Below the pieces are notes generated by a model. It saw nothing but the letters and a program-made list of their open reading frames with translations, ran no database searches and was not told the DNA's origin. A DNA stretch of 50,033 nt from Streptomyces benahoarensis. GTDB lineage: Bacteria > Actinomycetota > Actinomycetes > Streptomycetales > Streptomycetaceae. The DNA is taken from positions 1-50,033 of the forward strand of contig NZ_VKJP01000011.1 of assembly GCF_007280575.1 (NCBI RefSeq). The letters run 5' to 3'. Within the stretch, counting starts at the first letter, position 1. Every line of letters starts with the position of its first letter. The position numbers and the translations under genes were made by a program. Below are positions 25,794 to 35,142 of the stretch, piece after piece.

Positions 25794-25818
25794 CGACACG
25801 CCCGACCGCGTGGGTCGG
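25794..25818 (+). promoter_or_regulatory. leader hairpin motif shared by rpsL and rpsJ (rpsJ copy)
   Basis: CGACACGCCC then GACCGCGTGGGTCGG forms the stem CCGACC/GGTCGG (25802-25807/25813-25818) with loop GCGTG. It ends 61 bases before the rpsJ start codon. It differs from the rpsL copy at two positions, one of them in the loop. Confidence 0.6.
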
Positions 25819-25879
25819 AGGCGGGACGCGTACGCACCGAGTCCCAGAGCGTTACGAGAGACAGGACTACGAAGTAGCC

Positions 25880-26188
25880 ATGGCGGGACAGAAGATCCGC
25901 ATCCGGCTCAAGGCCTACGACCACGAGGTCATCGACAGCTCGGCGAAGAAGATCGTCGAGACGGTGACCCGCACTGGTGCGTCGGTCGCAGGCCCGGTGC
26001 CGCTGCCCACTGAGAAGAACGTGTACTGCGTCATCAAGTCGCCGCACAAGTACAAGGACTCGCGCGAGCACTTCGAGATGCGCACGCACAAGCGCCTGAT
26101 CGACATCCTCGACCCGACGCCCAAGACCGTTGACTCGCTGATGCGCCTGGACCTTCCGGCCGGCGTTGACATCGAGATCAAGCTCTGA
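25880..26188 (+). CDS. rpsJ: 30S ribosomal protein S10
   Basis: S10 is a head protein of the 30S subunit and, as NusE, pairs with NusB and NusG in antitermination and coupling. The 102-residue chain ([20 protein letters not shown]) contains [20 protein letters not shown] and the H-K-R-L loop [10 protein letters not shown], all standard. ATG 25880 follows GACTACGAAGTAGCC, a weak ribosome site. It is the first gene of the S10 operon and has an unusually long leader. The next gene, rplC, is 14 bases away. Confidence 0.98.
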   Translation: MAGQKIRIRLKAYDHEVIDSSAKKIVETVTRTGASVAGPVPLPTEKNVYCVIKSPHKYKDSREHFEMRTHKRLIDILDPTPKTVDSLMRLDLPAGVDIEIKL

Positions 26189-26202
26189 GAGGCGCGGAAG
26201 AG

Positions 26203-26847
26203 ATGGCTAAGCAGATCAAGGGCATCCTGGGCGAGAAGCTCGGCATGACCCAGGTCTGGGACGACAACAACCGTGTCGTTCCGGTGACCGTGGTGAAGGC
26301 CGGCCCCTGTGTCGTTACCCAGGTGCGCACCAATGACCAGGACGGCTACGACTCCGTCCAGATCGCCTTTGGCGAGATCGACCCGCGCAAGGTGAACAAG
26401 CCCCTCAAGGGCCACTTCGCGAAGGCCGACGTCACCCCCCGCCGTCACCTCGTCGAGGTCCGTACCACCGACGCCGGTGAGTACACCCTCGGCCAGGAGC
26501 TGACCGCTGAGACCTTCGAGTCCGGCGTCAAGGTGGACGTGACCGGCAAGAGCAAGGGCAAGGGCTTCGCCGGCGTCATGAAGCGTCACGGCTTCCACGG
26601 CGGCAAGGCTTCCCACGGTGCCCACCGCGTGCACCGTAAGCCGGGCTCCATCGGTGGCTGCGCCACCCCGGGCCGCGTGTTCAAGGGCATGCGGATGGCC
26701 GGTCGTATGGGCAACGAGCGGGTCACCACCCAGAACCTGACCGTCCATGCCGTTGACGCGGAGAAGGGTCTGCTGCTCATCAAGGGCGCAGTTCCTGGTC
26801 CGAACGGCGGCCTCGTCCTGGTCCGTACCGCGGCCAAGGGGGCCTGA
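26203..26847 (+). CDS. rplC: 50S ribosomal protein L3
   Basis: L3 is an early assembly protein reaching toward the peptidyl transferase centre. The 214-residue chain begins [20 protein letters not shown], and the long internal loop [20 protein letters not shown] with [20 protein letters not shown] is the central extension where pleuromutilin and linezolid resistance changes fall; no obvious change is seen. GAGGCGCGGAAGAG precedes the start. It is followed by rplD after 8 bases. Confidence 0.98.
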   Translation: MAKQIKGILGEKLGMTQVWDDNNRVVPVTVVKAGPCVVTQVRTNDQDGYDSVQIAFGEIDPRKVNKPLKGHFAKADVTPRRHLVEVRTTDAGEYTLGQELTAETFESGVKVDVTGKSKGKGFAGVMKRHGFHGGKASHGAHRVHRKPGSIGGCATPGRVFKGMRMAGRMGNERVTTQNLTVHAVDAEKGLLLIKGAVPGPNGGLVLVRTAAKGA

Positions 26848-26855
26848 GGTAACCG

Positions 26856-27506
26856 ATGAGCACCATTGACATCCTTTCGCCGGCAGGCGACAAGGCCGGG
26901 ACCGTCGAGCTCCCCGCGGAGATCTTCGACGCGAAGGTCAGCATTCCGCTGATCCACCAGGTCGTTGTCGCGCAGCTGGCCGCTGCCCGTCAGGGCACGC
27001 ACAAGACCAAGACCCGTGGCGAGGTCCGCGGCGGTGGCAAGAAGCCGTACCGCCAGAAGGGCACCGGCCGCGCGCGCCAGGGTTCGACCCGTGCGCCGCA
27101 GTTCGCCGGCGGTGGCGTCGTCCACGGCCCGCAGCCGCGTGACTACTCGCAGCGGACGCCCAAGAAGATGAAGGCCGCCGCCCTGCGCGGTGCCCTCTCC
27201 GACCGGGCGCGCAACAGCCGTATCCACGTCGTCTCCGGCGTGGTCGACGGCGCGATCTCCACCAAGGCCGCCAAGGGTCTCCTCGGCAAGGTCAGCGAGC
27301 GGAAGAACCTGCTCCTGGTCGTCGAGCGCTCCGACGAGGCCGCGTGGCTGTCCGCCCGCAACCTGCCCCAGGTTCACATCCTGGAGCCGGGCCAGCTGAA
27401 CACGTACGACGTGCTCGTCTCGGACGACGTGGTCTTCACCACGGCCGCTTTCGAGTCCTTCGTGTCTGGCCCCAAGGCCGATGAGACCGAAGGGAGCGAC
27501 GCCTGA
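26856..27506 (+). CDS. rplD: 50S ribosomal protein L4
   Basis: L4 lines the exit tunnel with L22 and in E. coli feedback-regulates the S10 operon. The 216-residue chain shows the tunnel loop [20 protein letters not shown] and [20 protein letters not shown] (about residues 48-90), in which macrolide-resistance changes occur elsewhere and none are evident here. Its stop TGA overlaps the rplW ATG by one base, showing tight coupling. Whether it binds the long rpsJ leader is unknown. Confidence 0.98.
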   Translation: MSTIDILSPAGDKAGTVELPAEIFDAKVSIPLIHQVVVAQLAAARQGTHKTKTRGEVRGGGKKPYRQKGTGRARQGSTRAPQFAGGGVVHGPQPRDYSQRTPKKMKAAALRGALSDRARNSRIHVVSGVVDGAISTKAAKGLLGKVSERKNLLLVVERSDEAAWLSARNLPQVHILEPGQLNTYDVLVSDDVVFTTAAFESFVSGPKADETEGSDA

Positions 27507-27829
27507 TGACTGAGGCCGTCGTCACCAGCAAGACCTTCTCGGACCCGCGCGACATTCTCGTCAAGCCGGTTGTCTCGGAGAAGAGCTACGCGCTGCTGGA
27601 CGAGAACAAGTACACGTTCGTCGTCGACCCGCGCGCCAACAAGACCCAGATCAAGCAGGCCGTCGAGGCGGTCTTCTCGGTCAAGGTCACCGGGGTCAAC
27701 ACGATCAACCGGCAGGGTAAGCGCAAGCGCACCAAGACCGGTTTCGGCAAGCGCGCTGACACCAAGCGCGCCATCGTGACCCTCGCCGAGGGCGACCGTA
27801 TCGACATCTTCGGCGGCCCGACCTCCTGA
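27506..27829 (+). CDS. rplW: 50S ribosomal protein L23
   Basis: L23 sits at the exit-tunnel mouth and is the docking point for trigger factor and SRP. The 107-residue chain has [20 protein letters not shown] (about residues 16-35) with the conserved trigger-factor-contact glutamate region, [19 protein letters not shown], and the [16 protein letters not shown] basic loop. It starts within the rplD stop codon (TGATG). rplB follows after a 39-base gap with its own GGACGAGGACTGAGAA site. Confidence 0.97.
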   Translation: MTEAVVTSKTFSDPRDILVKPVVSEKSYALLDENKYTFVVDPRANKTQIKQAVEAVFSVKVTGVNTINRQGKRKRTKTGFGKRADTKRAIVTLAEGDRIDIFGGPTS

Positions 27830-27868
27830 CGGAGGTCGAGTCGTCCGGAATCGGACGAGGACTGAGAA

Positions 27869-28705
27869 ATGGGTATCCGCAAGTACAAGCCGACGACCCC
27901 GGGCCGTCGTGGCTCCAGCGTCGCCGACTTTGTCGAGATCACGCGGTCCACGCCGGAGAAGTCGCTGGTCCGCCCGCTGCACAGCAAGGGCGGCCGTAAC
28001 AACGCCGGTCGTGTGACCGTTCGCCACCAGGGTGGTGGCCACAAGCGCGCCTACCGAGTGATCGACTTCCGTCGTCACGACAAGGACGGCGTGCCGGCCA
28101 AGGTCGCGCACATCGAGTACGACCCCAACCGCACCGCGCGCATCGCGCTGCTGCACTACGCAGACGGCGAGAAGCGCTACATCATCGCGCCCCGTGGCCT
28201 GTCGCAGGGTGACCGGATTGAGAACGGCCCCGGCGCCGACATCAAGCCCGGTAACAACCTGCCGCTGCGCCACATCCCCGTGGGTACGACGATCCACGCG
28301 ATCGAGCTGCGTCCGGGCGGCGGTGCGAAGTTCGCCCGCTCGGCCGGTGCCTCCGTGCAGCTGCTGGCGCGGGAGGGCTCCATGGCCCACCTGCGTATGC
28401 CCTCCGGTGAGATCCGCCTGGTCGACGTCCGCTGCCGCGCCACTGTTGGCGAGGTCGGCAACGCCGAGCAGTCGAACATCAACTGGGGCAAGGCCGGCCG
28501 TATGCGCTGGAAGGGCGTCCGCCCGACCGTGCGTGGTGTCGTGATGAACCCCGTCGACCACCCGCACGGTGGTGGTGAGGGCAAGACCTCCGGTGGTCGC
28601 CACCCGGTCTCGCCGTGGGGTCAGAAGGAGGGTCGTACGCGTTCGCCGAAGAAGGCTTCGAACAAGTACATCGTCCGCCGCCGCAAGACGAACAAGAAGC
28701 GCTAG
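27869..28705 (+). CDS. rplB: 50S ribosomal protein L2
   Basis: L2 is one of the largest and most conserved 50S proteins, binding 23S domain IV and required for subunit joining and peptidyl transfer. The 278-residue chain has the N-terminal [40 protein letters not shown], a central RNA-binding SH3-like domain, and the essential histidine in [20 protein letters not shown] near residue 230. A lysine/arginine tail ([12 protein letters not shown]) closes it. rpsS follows after 12 bases. Confidence 0.98.
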   Translation: MGIRKYKPTTPGRRGSSVADFVEITRSTPEKSLVRPLHSKGGRNNAGRVTVRHQGGGHKRAYRVIDFRRHDKDGVPAKVAHIEYDPNRTARIALLHYADGEKRYIIAPRGLSQGDRIENGPGADIKPGNNLPLRHIPVGTTIHAIELRPGGGAKFARSAGASVQLLAREGSMAHLRMPSGEIRLVDVRCRATVGEVGNAEQSNINWGKAGRMRWKGVRPTVRGVVMNPVDHPHGGGEGKTSGGRHPVSPWGQKEGRTRSPKKASNKYIVRRRKTNKKR

Positions 28706-28717
28706 GAGCGGGTTTAG

Positions 28718-28999
28718 ATGCCGCGTAGTCTCAAGAAGGGGCCCTTCGTCGACGACCACCTCTCCAAGAAGGTGGATGTTCAGAACGAAGCCGGCACCAA
28801 GAACGTCATCAAGACCTGGTCCCGCCGCTCCATGATCGTCCCGGCCATGCTCGGCCACACGATCGCGGTGCACGACGGCCGCAAGCACATCCCGGTGTTC
28901 GTCACCGAGTCGATGGTTGGCCACAAGCTCGGCGAGTTTGCGCCGACCCGCACCTTCCGCGGCCACGAGAAGGACGACCGCAAGTCGCGGCGTCGTTGA
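28718..28999 (+). CDS. rpsS: 30S ribosomal protein S19
   Basis: S19 binds the 16S head next to S13 and contacts A-site tRNA. The 93-residue chain begins [20 protein letters not shown] and contains [26 protein letters not shown]-type [11 protein letters not shown], and [20 protein letters not shown], all standard. The start follows AGGAGCGGGTTTAG, overlapping closely the end of rplB. Confidence 0.98.
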   Translation: MPRSLKKGPFVDDHLSKKVDVQNEAGTKNVIKTWSRRSMIVPAMLGHTIAVHDGRKHIPVFVTESMVGHKLGEFAPTRTFRGHEKDDRKSRRR

Positions 29000-29042
29000 T
29001 CGGCGGAGTGCGAAGACTATGACTGACACCGAAGGGACAACC

Positions 29043-29390
29043 ATGGAAGCCAGGGCCCAGGCGCGGTACATCCGCGTCACGCCCATGAAGGCCCGCCGCG
29101 TGGTGGACCTTATCCGTGGCATGGATGCCACGGAGGCTCAGGCGGTCCTGCGTTTCGCCCCGCAGGCCGCGAGCGTGCCGGTGGGCAAGGTGCTGGACAG
29201 CGCCATTGCCAACGCCGCGCACAACTACGACCACACCGACGCCGACAGCCTCTTCATCTCCGAGGCGTACGTCGACGAGGGCCCGACCCTGAAGCGGTTC
29301 CGTCCGCGTGCCCAGGGCCGCGCCTACCGGATCCGCAAGCGGACCAGCCACATCACCGTGGTCGTCAGCAGCAAGGAAGGAACCCGGTAA
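29043..29390 (+). CDS. rplV: 50S ribosomal protein L22
   Basis: L22 lines the exit tunnel opposite L4. ATG 29043 ([20 protein letters not shown], 115 residues) is chosen because GAAGGGA lies at ideal spacing. An in-frame ATG at 29019 would add MTDTEGTT and has a weaker site (GCGGAG), so the start is not certain. The tunnel hairpin [20 protein letters not shown] is intact, without the deletions or duplications that give macrolide resistance. Its stop TAA overlaps the rpsC ATG. Confidence 0.95.
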   Translation: MEARAQARYIRVTPMKARRVVDLIRGMDATEAQAVLRFAPQAASVPVGKVLDSAIANAAHNYDHTDADSLFISEAYVDEGPTLKRFRPRAQGRAYRIRKRTSHITVVVSSKEGTR

Positions 29391-30214
29391 TGGGCCAGAA
29401 GGTAAACCCGCACGGGTTCCGGCTCGGCATCACCACCGACTTCAAGTCGCGTTGGTACGCCGACAAGCTGTACAAGGACTACGTCAAGGAAGACGTCGCC
29501 ATTCGTCGCATGATGACGAAGGGCATGGAGCGCGCCGGTATCTCCAAGGTGGAGATCGAGCGCACCCGTGAGCGCGTCCGCGTTGACATCCACACCGCTC
29601 GTCCGGGCATCGTCATCGGCCGCCGTGGCGCCGAGGCCGACCGCATCCGCGGCGAACTGGAGAAGCTGACCGGCAAGCAGGTCCAGCTGAACATCCTCGA
29701 GGTCAAGAACCCCGAGACCGATGCTCAGCTCGTGGCCCAGGCCGTCGCCGAGCAGCTGTCCTCCCGCGTCTCCTTCCGTCGCGCCATGCGTAAGAGCATG
29801 CAGTCGACGATGAAGGCCGGCGCCAAGGGCATCAAGATCCAGTGCGGTGGCCGTCTCGGCGGCGCCGAGATGTCCCGCTCGGAGTTCTACCGCGAGGGCC
29901 GTGTGCCCCTGCACACCCTCCGGGCCAACGTCGACTACGGCTTCTTCGAGGCCAAGACCACCTTCGGCCGTATCGGCGTGAAGGTCTGGATCTACAAGGG
30001 CGACGTCAAGAACATCGCCGAGGTTCGTGCGGACAACGCTGCCGCCCGTGCGGGTAACCGCCCGGCGCGTGGTGGCGGCAACGACCGCCCGCGCCGCGGT
30101 GGCGAGCGTGGCGGCCGCGGCCGCAAGCCGCAGCAGCAGAACGCCGCTGCCGAGGCCCCCAAGGCCGAGGCCGCAGCCGCTGCTCCGGCTGAGAGCACCG
30201 GACAGGAGGCCTGA
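29390..30214 (+). CDS. rpsC: 30S ribosomal protein S3
   Basis: S3 forms part of the mRNA entry channel and helicase with S4 and S5. The 274-residue chain has an N-terminal [20 protein letters not shown], a KH type 2 domain with [20 protein letters not shown] (about residues 66-85), and the C-terminal domain [20 protein letters not shown]. Beyond residue 215 it carries a low-complexity tail rich in Arg/Gly ([20 protein letters not shown]) and then Ala/Glu, longer than the E. coli protein but common in streptomycetes. It overlaps rplV by one base. Confidence 0.98.
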   Translation: MGQKVNPHGFRLGITTDFKSRWYADKLYKDYVKEDVAIRRMMTKGMERAGISKVEIERTRERVRVDIHTARPGIVIGRRGAEADRIRGELEKLTGKQVQLNILEVKNPETDAQLVAQAVAEQLSSRVSFRRAMRKSMQSTMKAGAKGIKIQCGGRLGGAEMSRSEFYREGRVPLHTLRANVDYGFFEAKTTFGRIGVKVWIYKGDVKNIAEVRADNAAARAGNRPARGGGNDRPRRGGERGGRGRKPQQQNAAAEAPKAEAAAAAPAESTGQEA

Positions 30215-30219
30215 CCGAC

Positions 30220-30639
30220 ATGCTGATCCCTCGCAGGGTCAAGCACCGCAAGCAGCACCACCCCAAGCGCAACGGCATGGCCAAGGGTGGCACCGAGCTT
30301 GCCTTCGGTGAGTACGGCATCCAGGCCGTCACCCCGGCGTACGTGACGAACCGTCAGATCGAGTCGGCTCGTATCGCCATGACCCGTCACATCAAGCGTG
30401 GCGGCAAGGTCTGGATCAACATTTACCCGGACCGCCCGCTCACGAAGAAGCCGGCCGAGACCCGCATGGGTTCCGGTAAGGGTTCTCCGGAGTGGTGGGT
30501 CGCGAACGTCAAGCCCGGTCGGGTGATGTTCGAGCTGTCCTTCCCGAACGAAAAGGTTGCCAAGGAGGCGCTGACCCGCGCCGCCCACAAGCTTCCGATG
30601 AAGTGCCGCATTGTGCGGCGCGAGGCAGGTGAGTCGTGA
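30220..30639 (+). CDS. rplP: 50S ribosomal protein L16
   Basis: L16 is a late-assembly protein near the A-site tRNA elbow and the binding site of orthosomycin antibiotics. The 139-residue chain begins [20 protein letters not shown], with the basic loop [35 protein letters not shown] and the [20 protein letters not shown] motif. Five bases separate it from rpsC. Its stop overlaps the rpmC start (TGATG). Confidence 0.98.
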   Translation: MLIPRRVKHRKQHHPKRNGMAKGGTELAFGEYGIQAVTPAYVTNRQIESARIAMTRHIKRGGKVWINIYPDRPLTKKPAETRMGSGKGSPEWWVANVKPGRVMFELSFPNEKVAKEALTRAAHKLPMKCRIVRREAGES

Positions 30640-30863
30640 TGGCGGCCGGTATCAAGGCGACCGAGCTGCGCGAGCTGAACAGCGAGGACCTCGTTGCCAA
30701 GCTTCGTGAGGCCAAGGAGGAGCTGTTCAACCTCCGCTTCCAGGCGGCGACCGGACAGCTTGAGAACCACGGTCGGCTCAAGTCCGTCCGTAAGGACATC
30801 GCCCGGATCTACACCCTGATGCGTGAGCGTGAGCTGGGCATCGAGACGGTGGAGAGCGCCTGA
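30639..30863 (+). CDS. rpmC: 50S ribosomal protein L29
   Basis: L29 is a small two-helix protein beside L23 at the exit site. ATG 30639 gives [20 protein letters not shown], 74 residues, matching the family. A GTG one codon upstream (30636) is in frame but would only add one residue. The helices contain [20 protein letters not shown] and [20 protein letters not shown]. The start overlaps the rplP stop and its own stop TGA overlaps the rpsQ ATG, so three genes are chained by overlapping codons. Confidence 0.96.
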   Translation: MAAGIKATELRELNSEDLVAKLREAKEELFNLRFQAATGQLENHGRLKSVRKDIARIYTLMRERELGIETVESA

Positions 30864-31144
30864 TGAGCGAGAAGAATGTGACTGAGACGAACGACCGCGG
30901 CTTCCGCAAGACCCGCGAGGGTCTCGTCGTCAGCGACAAGATGGACAAGACCGTCGTCGTCGCCGTCGAGGACCGCGTCAAGCACGCGCTGTACGGCAAG
31001 GTCATCCGCCGTACCAACAAGCTCAAGGCGCACGACGAGCAGAACGCCGCGGGTGTCGGCGACCGTGTCCTCCTCATGGAGACCCGGCCGCTGTCCTCCT
31101 CGAAGCGCTGGCGCATCGTCGAGATCCTCGAGAAGGCCAAGTAG
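30863..31144 (+). CDS. rpsQ: 30S ribosomal protein S17
   Basis: S17 is an OB-fold primary binder of the 16S 5' domain. The 93-residue chain begins [20 protein letters not shown] with a short actinobacterial N-terminal extension before the core [40 protein letters not shown] and the terminal [17 protein letters not shown]. It is the last gene of the S10 operon; three hairpins follow before rplN. Confidence 0.97.
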   Translation: MSEKNVTETNDRGFRKTREGLVVSDKMDKTVVVAVEDRVKHALYGKVIRRTNKLKAHDEQNAAGVGDRVLLMETRPLSSSKRWRIVEILEKAK

Positions 31145-31146
31145 GC

Positions 31147-31247
31147 AGTTCCCGTAAGGGAGCTCCACGAAATACCGCCTGAGGGTTCCCCCTCAGGTCA
31201 GTTCCGCCAGGCTCGGCGGGGCCCCGCCTCACCGCGGGGCCCCGCCG
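31147..31247 (+). terminator. three consecutive hairpins between S10 and spc operons
   Basis: Hairpin 1 is AGTTCCC/GGGAGCT (31147-31153/31158-31164, loop GTAA). Hairpin 2 is CCTGAGGG/CCCTCAGG (31178-31185/31190-31197, loop TTCC). Hairpin 3 is GGCGGGGCCCCGC/GCGGGGCCCCGCC (31215-31227/31234-31246), extended by one C-G pair. They fill most of the 131-base gap and have no T runs. Confidence 0.6.
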
Positions 31248-31275
31248 GGAACCGGCAGACGATCAGGAGATAGAC

Positions 31276-31644
31276 GTGATCCAGCAGGAGTCGCGACTTC
31301 GGGTCGCCGACAACACGGGTGCGAAGGAAATTCTCACCATCCGTGTTCTCGGTGGCTCGGGTCGCCGCTACGCGGGCATCGGTGACGTCATCGTCGCCAC
31401 CGTGAAGGACGCGATCCCCGGTGGCAACGTGAAGAAGGGTGACGTCGTCAAGGCCGTCATCGTTCGCACCGTCAAGGAGCGCCGCCGTCCGGACGGCTCG
31501 TACATCCGCTTCGATGAGAACGCGGCCGTCATCCTCAAGAACGATGGCGACCCCCGCGGCACCCGTATCTTCGGCCCCGTGGGCCGTGAGCTGCGCGAGA
31601 AGAAGTTCATGAAGATCATCTCGCTCGCGCCGGAGGTGCTGTAA
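31276..31644 (+). CDS. rplN: 50S ribosomal protein L14
   Basis: L14 lies at the subunit interface, contacts L19 and is the binding site of silencing factor RsfS. The GTG start at 31276 follows AGACGATCAGGAGATAGAC. The 122-residue chain begins [20 protein letters not shown] and contains [40 protein letters not shown] and [20 protein letters not shown], all standard. It opens the spc operon and is three bases from rplX. Confidence 0.98.
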   Translation: MIQQESRLRVADNTGAKEILTIRVLGGSGRRYAGIGDVIVATVKDAIPGGNVKKGDVVKAVIVRTVKERRRPDGSYIRFDENAAVILKNDGDPRGTRIFGPVGRELREKKFMKIISLAPEVL

Positions 31645-31647
31645 CCG

Positions 31648-31971
31648 ATGAAGATCAAGAAGGGCGACCTGGTCCAGGTCATCACCGGTAAGGACAAGGG
31701 CAAGCAGGGCAAGGTCATCGTGGCCTTCCCCCGCGAGGACCGTGTCCTGGTCGAGGGTGTCAACCGGGTCAAGAAGCACACCAAGGCCGGCCAGACCGCC
31801 CGCGGTTCGCAGACCGGCGGCATTGTCACGACCGAGGCCCCGATCCACGTCAGCAACGTTCAGCTGGTTGTGGAGAAGGACGGCAACAAGGTTGTCACCC
31901 GCGTCGGGTTCCGGTTCGACGATGACGGCAACAAGATCCGCGTTGCCAAGCGGACCGGTGAGGACATCTGA
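31648..31971 (+). CDS. rplX: 50S ribosomal protein L24
   Basis: L24 is an assembly initiator protein at the tunnel exit. The 107-residue chain begins [20 protein letters not shown] with the KOW motif [20 protein letters not shown] (residues 6-25), followed by [20 protein letters not shown] and a second beta domain. Its stop TGA overlaps the rplE ATG by one base. Confidence 0.97.
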   Translation: MKIKKGDLVQVITGKDKGKQGKVIVAFPREDRVLVEGVNRVKKHTKAGQTARGSQTGGIVTTEAPIHVSNVQLVVEKDGNKVVTRVGFRFDDDGNKIRVAKRTGEDI

Positions 31972-32531
31972 TGACTGCCACCACCAACGCGCCGCGTCTC
32001 AAGCAGCGCTACCGCGAAGAGATCGCCGGGAAGCTGAAGGACGAGTTCTCGTACGAGAACGTCATGCAGATCCCCGGTCTGACCAAGATCGTGGTCAACA
32101 TGGGTGTGGGCGACGCCGCCCGCGACTCCAAGCTGATCGACGGTGCCATCAAGGACCTCACCACGATCACCGGCCAGAAGCCGGCTGTCACCAAGGCTCG
32201 GAAGTCCATCGCGCAGTTCAAGCTGCGTGAGGGTCAGCCGATCGGTGCCCACGTCACCCTCCGCGGCGACCGCATGTGGGAGTTCCTGGACCGCCTGCTG
32301 TCGCTCGCGCTGCCGCGCATCCGCGACTTCCGTGGTCTGTCGCCGAAGCAGTTCGACGGCCGGGGCAACTACACCTTCGGTCTCACGGAGCAGGTCATGT
32401 TCCACGAGATCGACCAGGACAAGATCGACCGTACCCGGGGTATGGACATCACCGTGGTCACCACGGCGACCAACGACGACGAGGGCCGTGCCCTTCTGCG
32501 TCACCTCGGCTTCCCGTTCAAGGAGGCGTGA
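31971..32531 (+). CDS. rplE: 50S ribosomal protein L5
   Basis: L5 binds 5S rRNA and forms a bridge to S13 in the 30S head. The 186-residue chain has [20 protein letters not shown] near residue 33, [20 protein letters not shown], the [20 protein letters not shown] segment and [20 protein letters not shown]; the end HLGFPFKEA is canonical. It starts in the rplX stop codon. rpsN follows five bases after its stop. Confidence 0.98.
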   Translation: MTATTNAPRLKQRYREEIAGKLKDEFSYENVMQIPGLTKIVVNMGVGDAARDSKLIDGAIKDLTTITGQKPAVTKARKSIAQFKLREGQPIGAHVTLRGDRMWEFLDRLLSLALPRIRDFRGLSPKQFDGRGNYTFGLTEQVMFHEIDQDKIDRTRGMDITVVTTATNDDEGRALLRHLGFPFKEA

Positions 32532-32536
32532 GCGAG

Positions 32537-32722
32537 ATGGCGAAGAAGGCTCTGATCGCGAAGGCTGCTCGCAAGCCCAAGTTCGCTGTGCGCGCTTACA
32601 ACCGCTGCCAGCGCTGCGGCCGCCCGCACTCCGTGTACCGCAAGTTCGGCCTCTGCCGCGTGTGCCTTCGTGAGATGGCTCACCGTGGCGAGCTGCCGGG
32701 CGTGACCAAGAGCTCCTGGTAA
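32537..32722 (+). CDS. rpsN: 30S ribosomal protein S14, zinc-binding type Z
   Basis: This 61-residue S14 ([20 protein letters not shown]) is the short zinc-containing form, with C24/C27 and C40/C43 (RCQRCG and LCRVCL) as the zinc site. It belongs to the 30S head near S3 and S10. Streptomycetes also encode a longer cysteine-free S14 elsewhere that replaces this one under zinc shortage; that paralogue is not in the window. ATG 32537 follows AAGGAGGCGTGAGCG. It is followed by a 240-base gap, so it may end the first half of the spc operon. Confidence 0.96.
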   Translation: MAKKALIAKAARKPKFAVRAYNRCQRCGRPHSVYRKFGLCRVCLREMAHRGELPGVTKSSW

Positions 32723-32962
32723 TCCCCTAGTTGGGATGACCCGGAAGCTCTCGGTAAGCATCCGGTCGGCAGGCGCCCCGCTCTTCGTCCCGTAAGGTAG
32801 AAGGGTTGGGCGCCCCGCCGCCCGAGACCGACCGCGGGCATCTCGCCCGCATAACGTCGCTTACTACGCCGTAGGTCCCCGTGCCGCACCCGTCCCGACA
32901 CTGATCGGGGAGAGGGATGGCACATATAGGAAACCCCGGCGAGAGAGGCCGAAGGCCAATTC
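32723..32962 (+). promoter_or_regulatory. rpsN-rpsH gap, probable structured leader of rpsH
   Basis: The 240-base gap has GGGCG/CGCCC (near 32808-32824), a perfect GCGGGC/GCCCGC hairpin (32834-32839/32845-32850), CTAC/GTAG and CCCGA/TCGGG stems, and a TAAGGT box at 32793. No clear promoter pair is seen. It may be a leader or an internal operon break. Confidence 0.35.
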
Positions 32963-33361
32963 ATGACCATGACTGATCCCATCGCAGACATGCTGACCCG
33001 TCTGCGGAACGCGAACTCGGCATACCACGACACCGTCGTGATGCCGCACAGCAAGATCAAGTCTCACATCGCGGAGATCCTCCAGCAGGAGGGCTACATC
33101 ACCGGCTGGAAGGTTGAGGACGCCGAGGTCGGCAAGAACCTCATCCTCGAGCTGAAGTTCGGCCCGAACCGCGAGCGCTCGATCGCCGGCATCAAGCGCA
33201 TTTCGAAGCCGGGCCTGCGGGTCTACGCAAAGTCCACCAACCTGCCGAAGGTCCTCGGCGGCCTGGGCGTGGCGATCATCTCCACGTCCCACGGTCTCCT
33301 GACCGGCCAGCAGGCCAGCAAGAAGGGCGTGGGTGGGGAAGTCCTCGCCTACGTCTGGTAA
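32963..33361 (+). CDS. rpsH: 30S ribosomal protein S8
   Basis: S8 binds the 16S central domain and in E. coli represses the spc operon through the rplE start region. The 132-residue chain begins [20 protein letters not shown] and has [20 protein letters not shown] and [20 protein letters not shown] in the RNA-binding C-terminal domain, ending GGEVLAYVW. The unusual 240-base gap before it suggests that it begins a separately controlled segment; the next gene, rplF, is 22 bases away. Confidence 0.97.
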   Translation: MTMTDPIADMLTRLRNANSAYHDTVVMPHSKIKSHIAEILQQEGYITGWKVEDAEVGKNLILELKFGPNRERSIAGIKRISKPGLRVYAKSTNLPKVLGGLGVAIISTSHGLLTGQQASKKGVGGEVLAYVW

Positions 33362-33383
33362 CCAGGGAACGGAGGAAGAGCTC

Positions 33384-33923
33384 ATGTCGCGTATTGGCAA
33401 GCTGCCCATCCAGGTTCCCGCTGGTGTGGACGTCACCATCGAGGGCCGCACGGTCAATGTGAAGGGTCCCAAGGGCTCCCTTTCGCACACCGTCGCCGCG
33501 CCCATCGAGGTCGCCAAGGGTGAGGACGGCGTCGTCAACGTCTCCCGCCCGAACGACGAGCGTCAGAACAAGGCCCTTCACGGCCTGTCCCGCACGCTGG
33601 TGGCGAACATGATCACCGGCGTGACCGCGGGCTACAGCAAGGCGCTCGAAATCAGCGGTGTCGGCTACCGCGTCCAGGCCAAGGGCTCCAACCTGGAGTT
33701 CTCCCTGGGCTACAGCCACCCGATCCTCATCGAGGCGCCCGAAGGTATCTCCTTCAAGGTCGAGTCCCCGACCAAGCTCAGCGTCGAGGGCATCGACAAG
33801 CAGAAGGTCGGCGAGGTTGCGGCGAACATCCGCAAGCTGCGCAAGCCTGACCCGTACAAGGCCAAGGGCGTCAAGTACGCCGGCGAGGTCATCCGCCGCA
33901 AGGTCGGAAAGGCTGGTAAGTAA
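33384..33923 (+). CDS. rplF: 50S ribosomal protein L6
   Basis: L6 lies near the sarcin-ricin loop and is important for late 50S assembly. The 179-residue chain begins [20 protein letters not shown], has two repeated domains, with [20 protein letters not shown] and [20 protein letters not shown] at the junction, and ends with the conserved [23 protein letters not shown] 33384 follows ACGGAGGAAGAGCTC. Confidence 0.98.
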   Translation: MSRIGKLPIQVPAGVDVTIEGRTVNVKGPKGSLSHTVAAPIEVAKGEDGVVNVSRPNDERQNKALHGLSRTLVANMITGVTAGYSKALEISGVGYRVQAKGSNLEFSLGYSHPILIEAPEGISFKVESPTKLSVEGIDKQKVGEVAANIRKLRKPDPYKAKGVKYAGEVIRRKVGKAGK

Positions 33924-33926
33924 GCC

Positions 33927-34310
33927 ATGGCATACGGTGTGAAGATCGCGAAGGGCAATGCCCGTAAGGGTGCCGCCCTCAAGCGGCGCCACATCCGCAT
34001 CCGTAAGCGGATTGCGGGTACCCCGGCGCGTCCGCGTCTGGTCGTGACGCGTTCCAACCGCGGCATCACCGCCCAGGTCATCGACGACATCGCGGGCCAC
34101 ACGCTCGCGTCGGCGTCGCACCTGGACGCGTCGATCCGTGGTGGCGAAGGCAGCAAGGGCGACCAGGCCAAGCAGGTCGGTTCCCTGGTCGCCGAGCGCG
34201 CCAAGGCCGCCGGCGTCGAGGCCGTCGTGTTCGACCGCGGTGGCAACCAGTACGCCGGGCGCATTGCCGCTCTGGCGGACGCCGCCCGCGAAGCCGGGCT
34301 GAAGTTCTAA
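33927..34310 (+). CDS. rplR: 50S ribosomal protein L18
   Basis: L18 binds 5S rRNA with L5 and helps to incorporate it into the 50S subunit. The 127-residue chain begins [20 protein letters not shown], continues [20 protein letters not shown] and [20 protein letters not shown], and ends with [20 protein letters not shown] plus AREAGLKF. It is three bases past rplF. Confidence 0.98.
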   Translation: MAYGVKIAKGNARKGAALKRRHIRIRKRIAGTPARPRLVVTRSNRGITAQVIDDIAGHTLASASHLDASIRGGEGSKGDQAKQVGSLVAERAKAAGVEAVVFDRGGNQYAGRIAALADAAREAGLKF

Positions 34311-34356
34311 GCCCCGGTTCCGGAGCTAGCGGACGTAACAGAGAGAGGTAAATCCA

Positions 34357-34959
34357 ATGGCTGGACCCCAGCGCCGCGGCAGCGGTGCCGGTGGCGGCGA
34401 GCGGCGGGACCGGAAGGGTCGCGACGGTGGCGCTGCCGCCGAGAAGACCGCATACGTTGAGCGCGTTGTCGCGATCAACCGTGTCGCCAAGGTTGTCAAG
34501 GGTGGTCGTCGTTTCAGCTTCACTGCGCTGGTCGTGGTGGGCGACGGTGACGGCACCGTAGGTGTCGGTTACGGCAAGGCCAAGGAAGTTCCGGCTGCCA
34601 TCGCCAAGGGCGTGGAAGAGGCCAAGAAGAACTTCTTCAAGGTCCCCCGTATCCAGGGCACCATCCCGCACCCCATCCAGGGCGAGAAGGCTGCGGGCGT
34701 CGTCCTGCTCAAGCCGGCTTCCCCCGGTACCGGTGTGATCGCCGGTGGCCCGGTGCGCGCCGTTCTGGAGTGCGCGGGCATCCACGACGTCCTGAGCAAG
34801 TCGCTCGGCTCGTCGAACCCGATCAACATCGTGCACGCCACGGTGACCGCGCTTCAGGGCCTTCAGCGCCCCGAGGAGATCGCGGCCCGTCGTGGCCTGC
34901 CGCTGGAGGACGTTGCTCCCGCAGCCCTGCTGCGTGCGCGTGCCGGGGTGACCGCGTAA
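34357..34959 (+). CDS. rpsE: 30S ribosomal protein S5
   Basis: S5 is part of the decoding and mRNA-entry region; changes in its spectinomycin loop give resistance. The 200-residue chain has a glycine/arginine-rich N-terminal extension ([20 protein letters not shown]), the S5 double-stranded RNA-binding domain with [20 protein letters not shown], in which the loop [10 protein letters not shown] is unmutated, and the C-terminal domain [23 protein letters not shown] 34357 follows AGAGAGGTAAATCCA. Its TAA overlaps the rpmD ATG. Confidence 0.98.
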   Translation: MAGPQRRGSGAGGGERRDRKGRDGGAAAEKTAYVERVVAINRVAKVVKGGRRFSFTALVVVGDGDGTVGVGYGKAKEVPAAIAKGVEEAKKNFFKVPRIQGTIPHPIQGEKAAGVVLLKPASPGTGVIAGGPVRAVLECAGIHDVLSKSLGSSNPINIVHATVTALQGLQRPEEIAARRGLPLEDVAPAALLRARAGVTA

Positions 34960-35141
34960 TGGCGCACCTCAAGATCACGCAGACTAAGTCCTACATCGGT
35001 AGCAAGCAGAACCACCGCGACACCCTTCGTTCGCTGGGCCTCAAGCGGCTCAACGACGTGGTTGTCAAGGAGGACCGTCCCGAGTTCCGCGGCATGGTGC
35101 ACACCGTCCGCCACCTCGTGACGGTTGAGGAGGTCGACTGA
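34959..35141 (+). CDS. rpmD: 50S ribosomal protein L30
   Basis: L30 is a small 50S protein absent from some bacterial lineages. The 60-residue chain begins [20 protein letters not shown], followed by [20 protein letters not shown] and [18 protein letters not shown], the complete family domain. The start overlaps the stop of rpsE (TAATG), and rplO begins one base after its stop, so the three are tightly coupled. Confidence 0.97.
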   Translation: MAHLKITQTKSYIGSKQNHRDTLRSLGLKRLNDVVVKEDRPEFRGMVHTVRHLVTVEEVD

Positions 35142-35142
35142 C

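Larger units (their letters stand above)
25336..25879 (+). promoter_or_regulatory. tuf-rpsJ intergenic region: str terminator and long rpsJ leader
   Basis: This 544-base stretch has no gene. After the tuf terminator (25394-25426) there are promoter-like boxes (TAGCCT near 25530, CACACT near 25573) but no clear consensus pair. A long presumptive leader follows, with GC stems, a 16-base palindrome ATTTCCGTACGGAAAT (25762-25777), and the motif shared with rpsL (25794-25818). Confidence 0.55.

Noticed and set aside
30636..30638. GTG 30636 as rpmC start
   Set aside because: ATG 30639 overlaps the rplP stop as TGATG and gives the family length.
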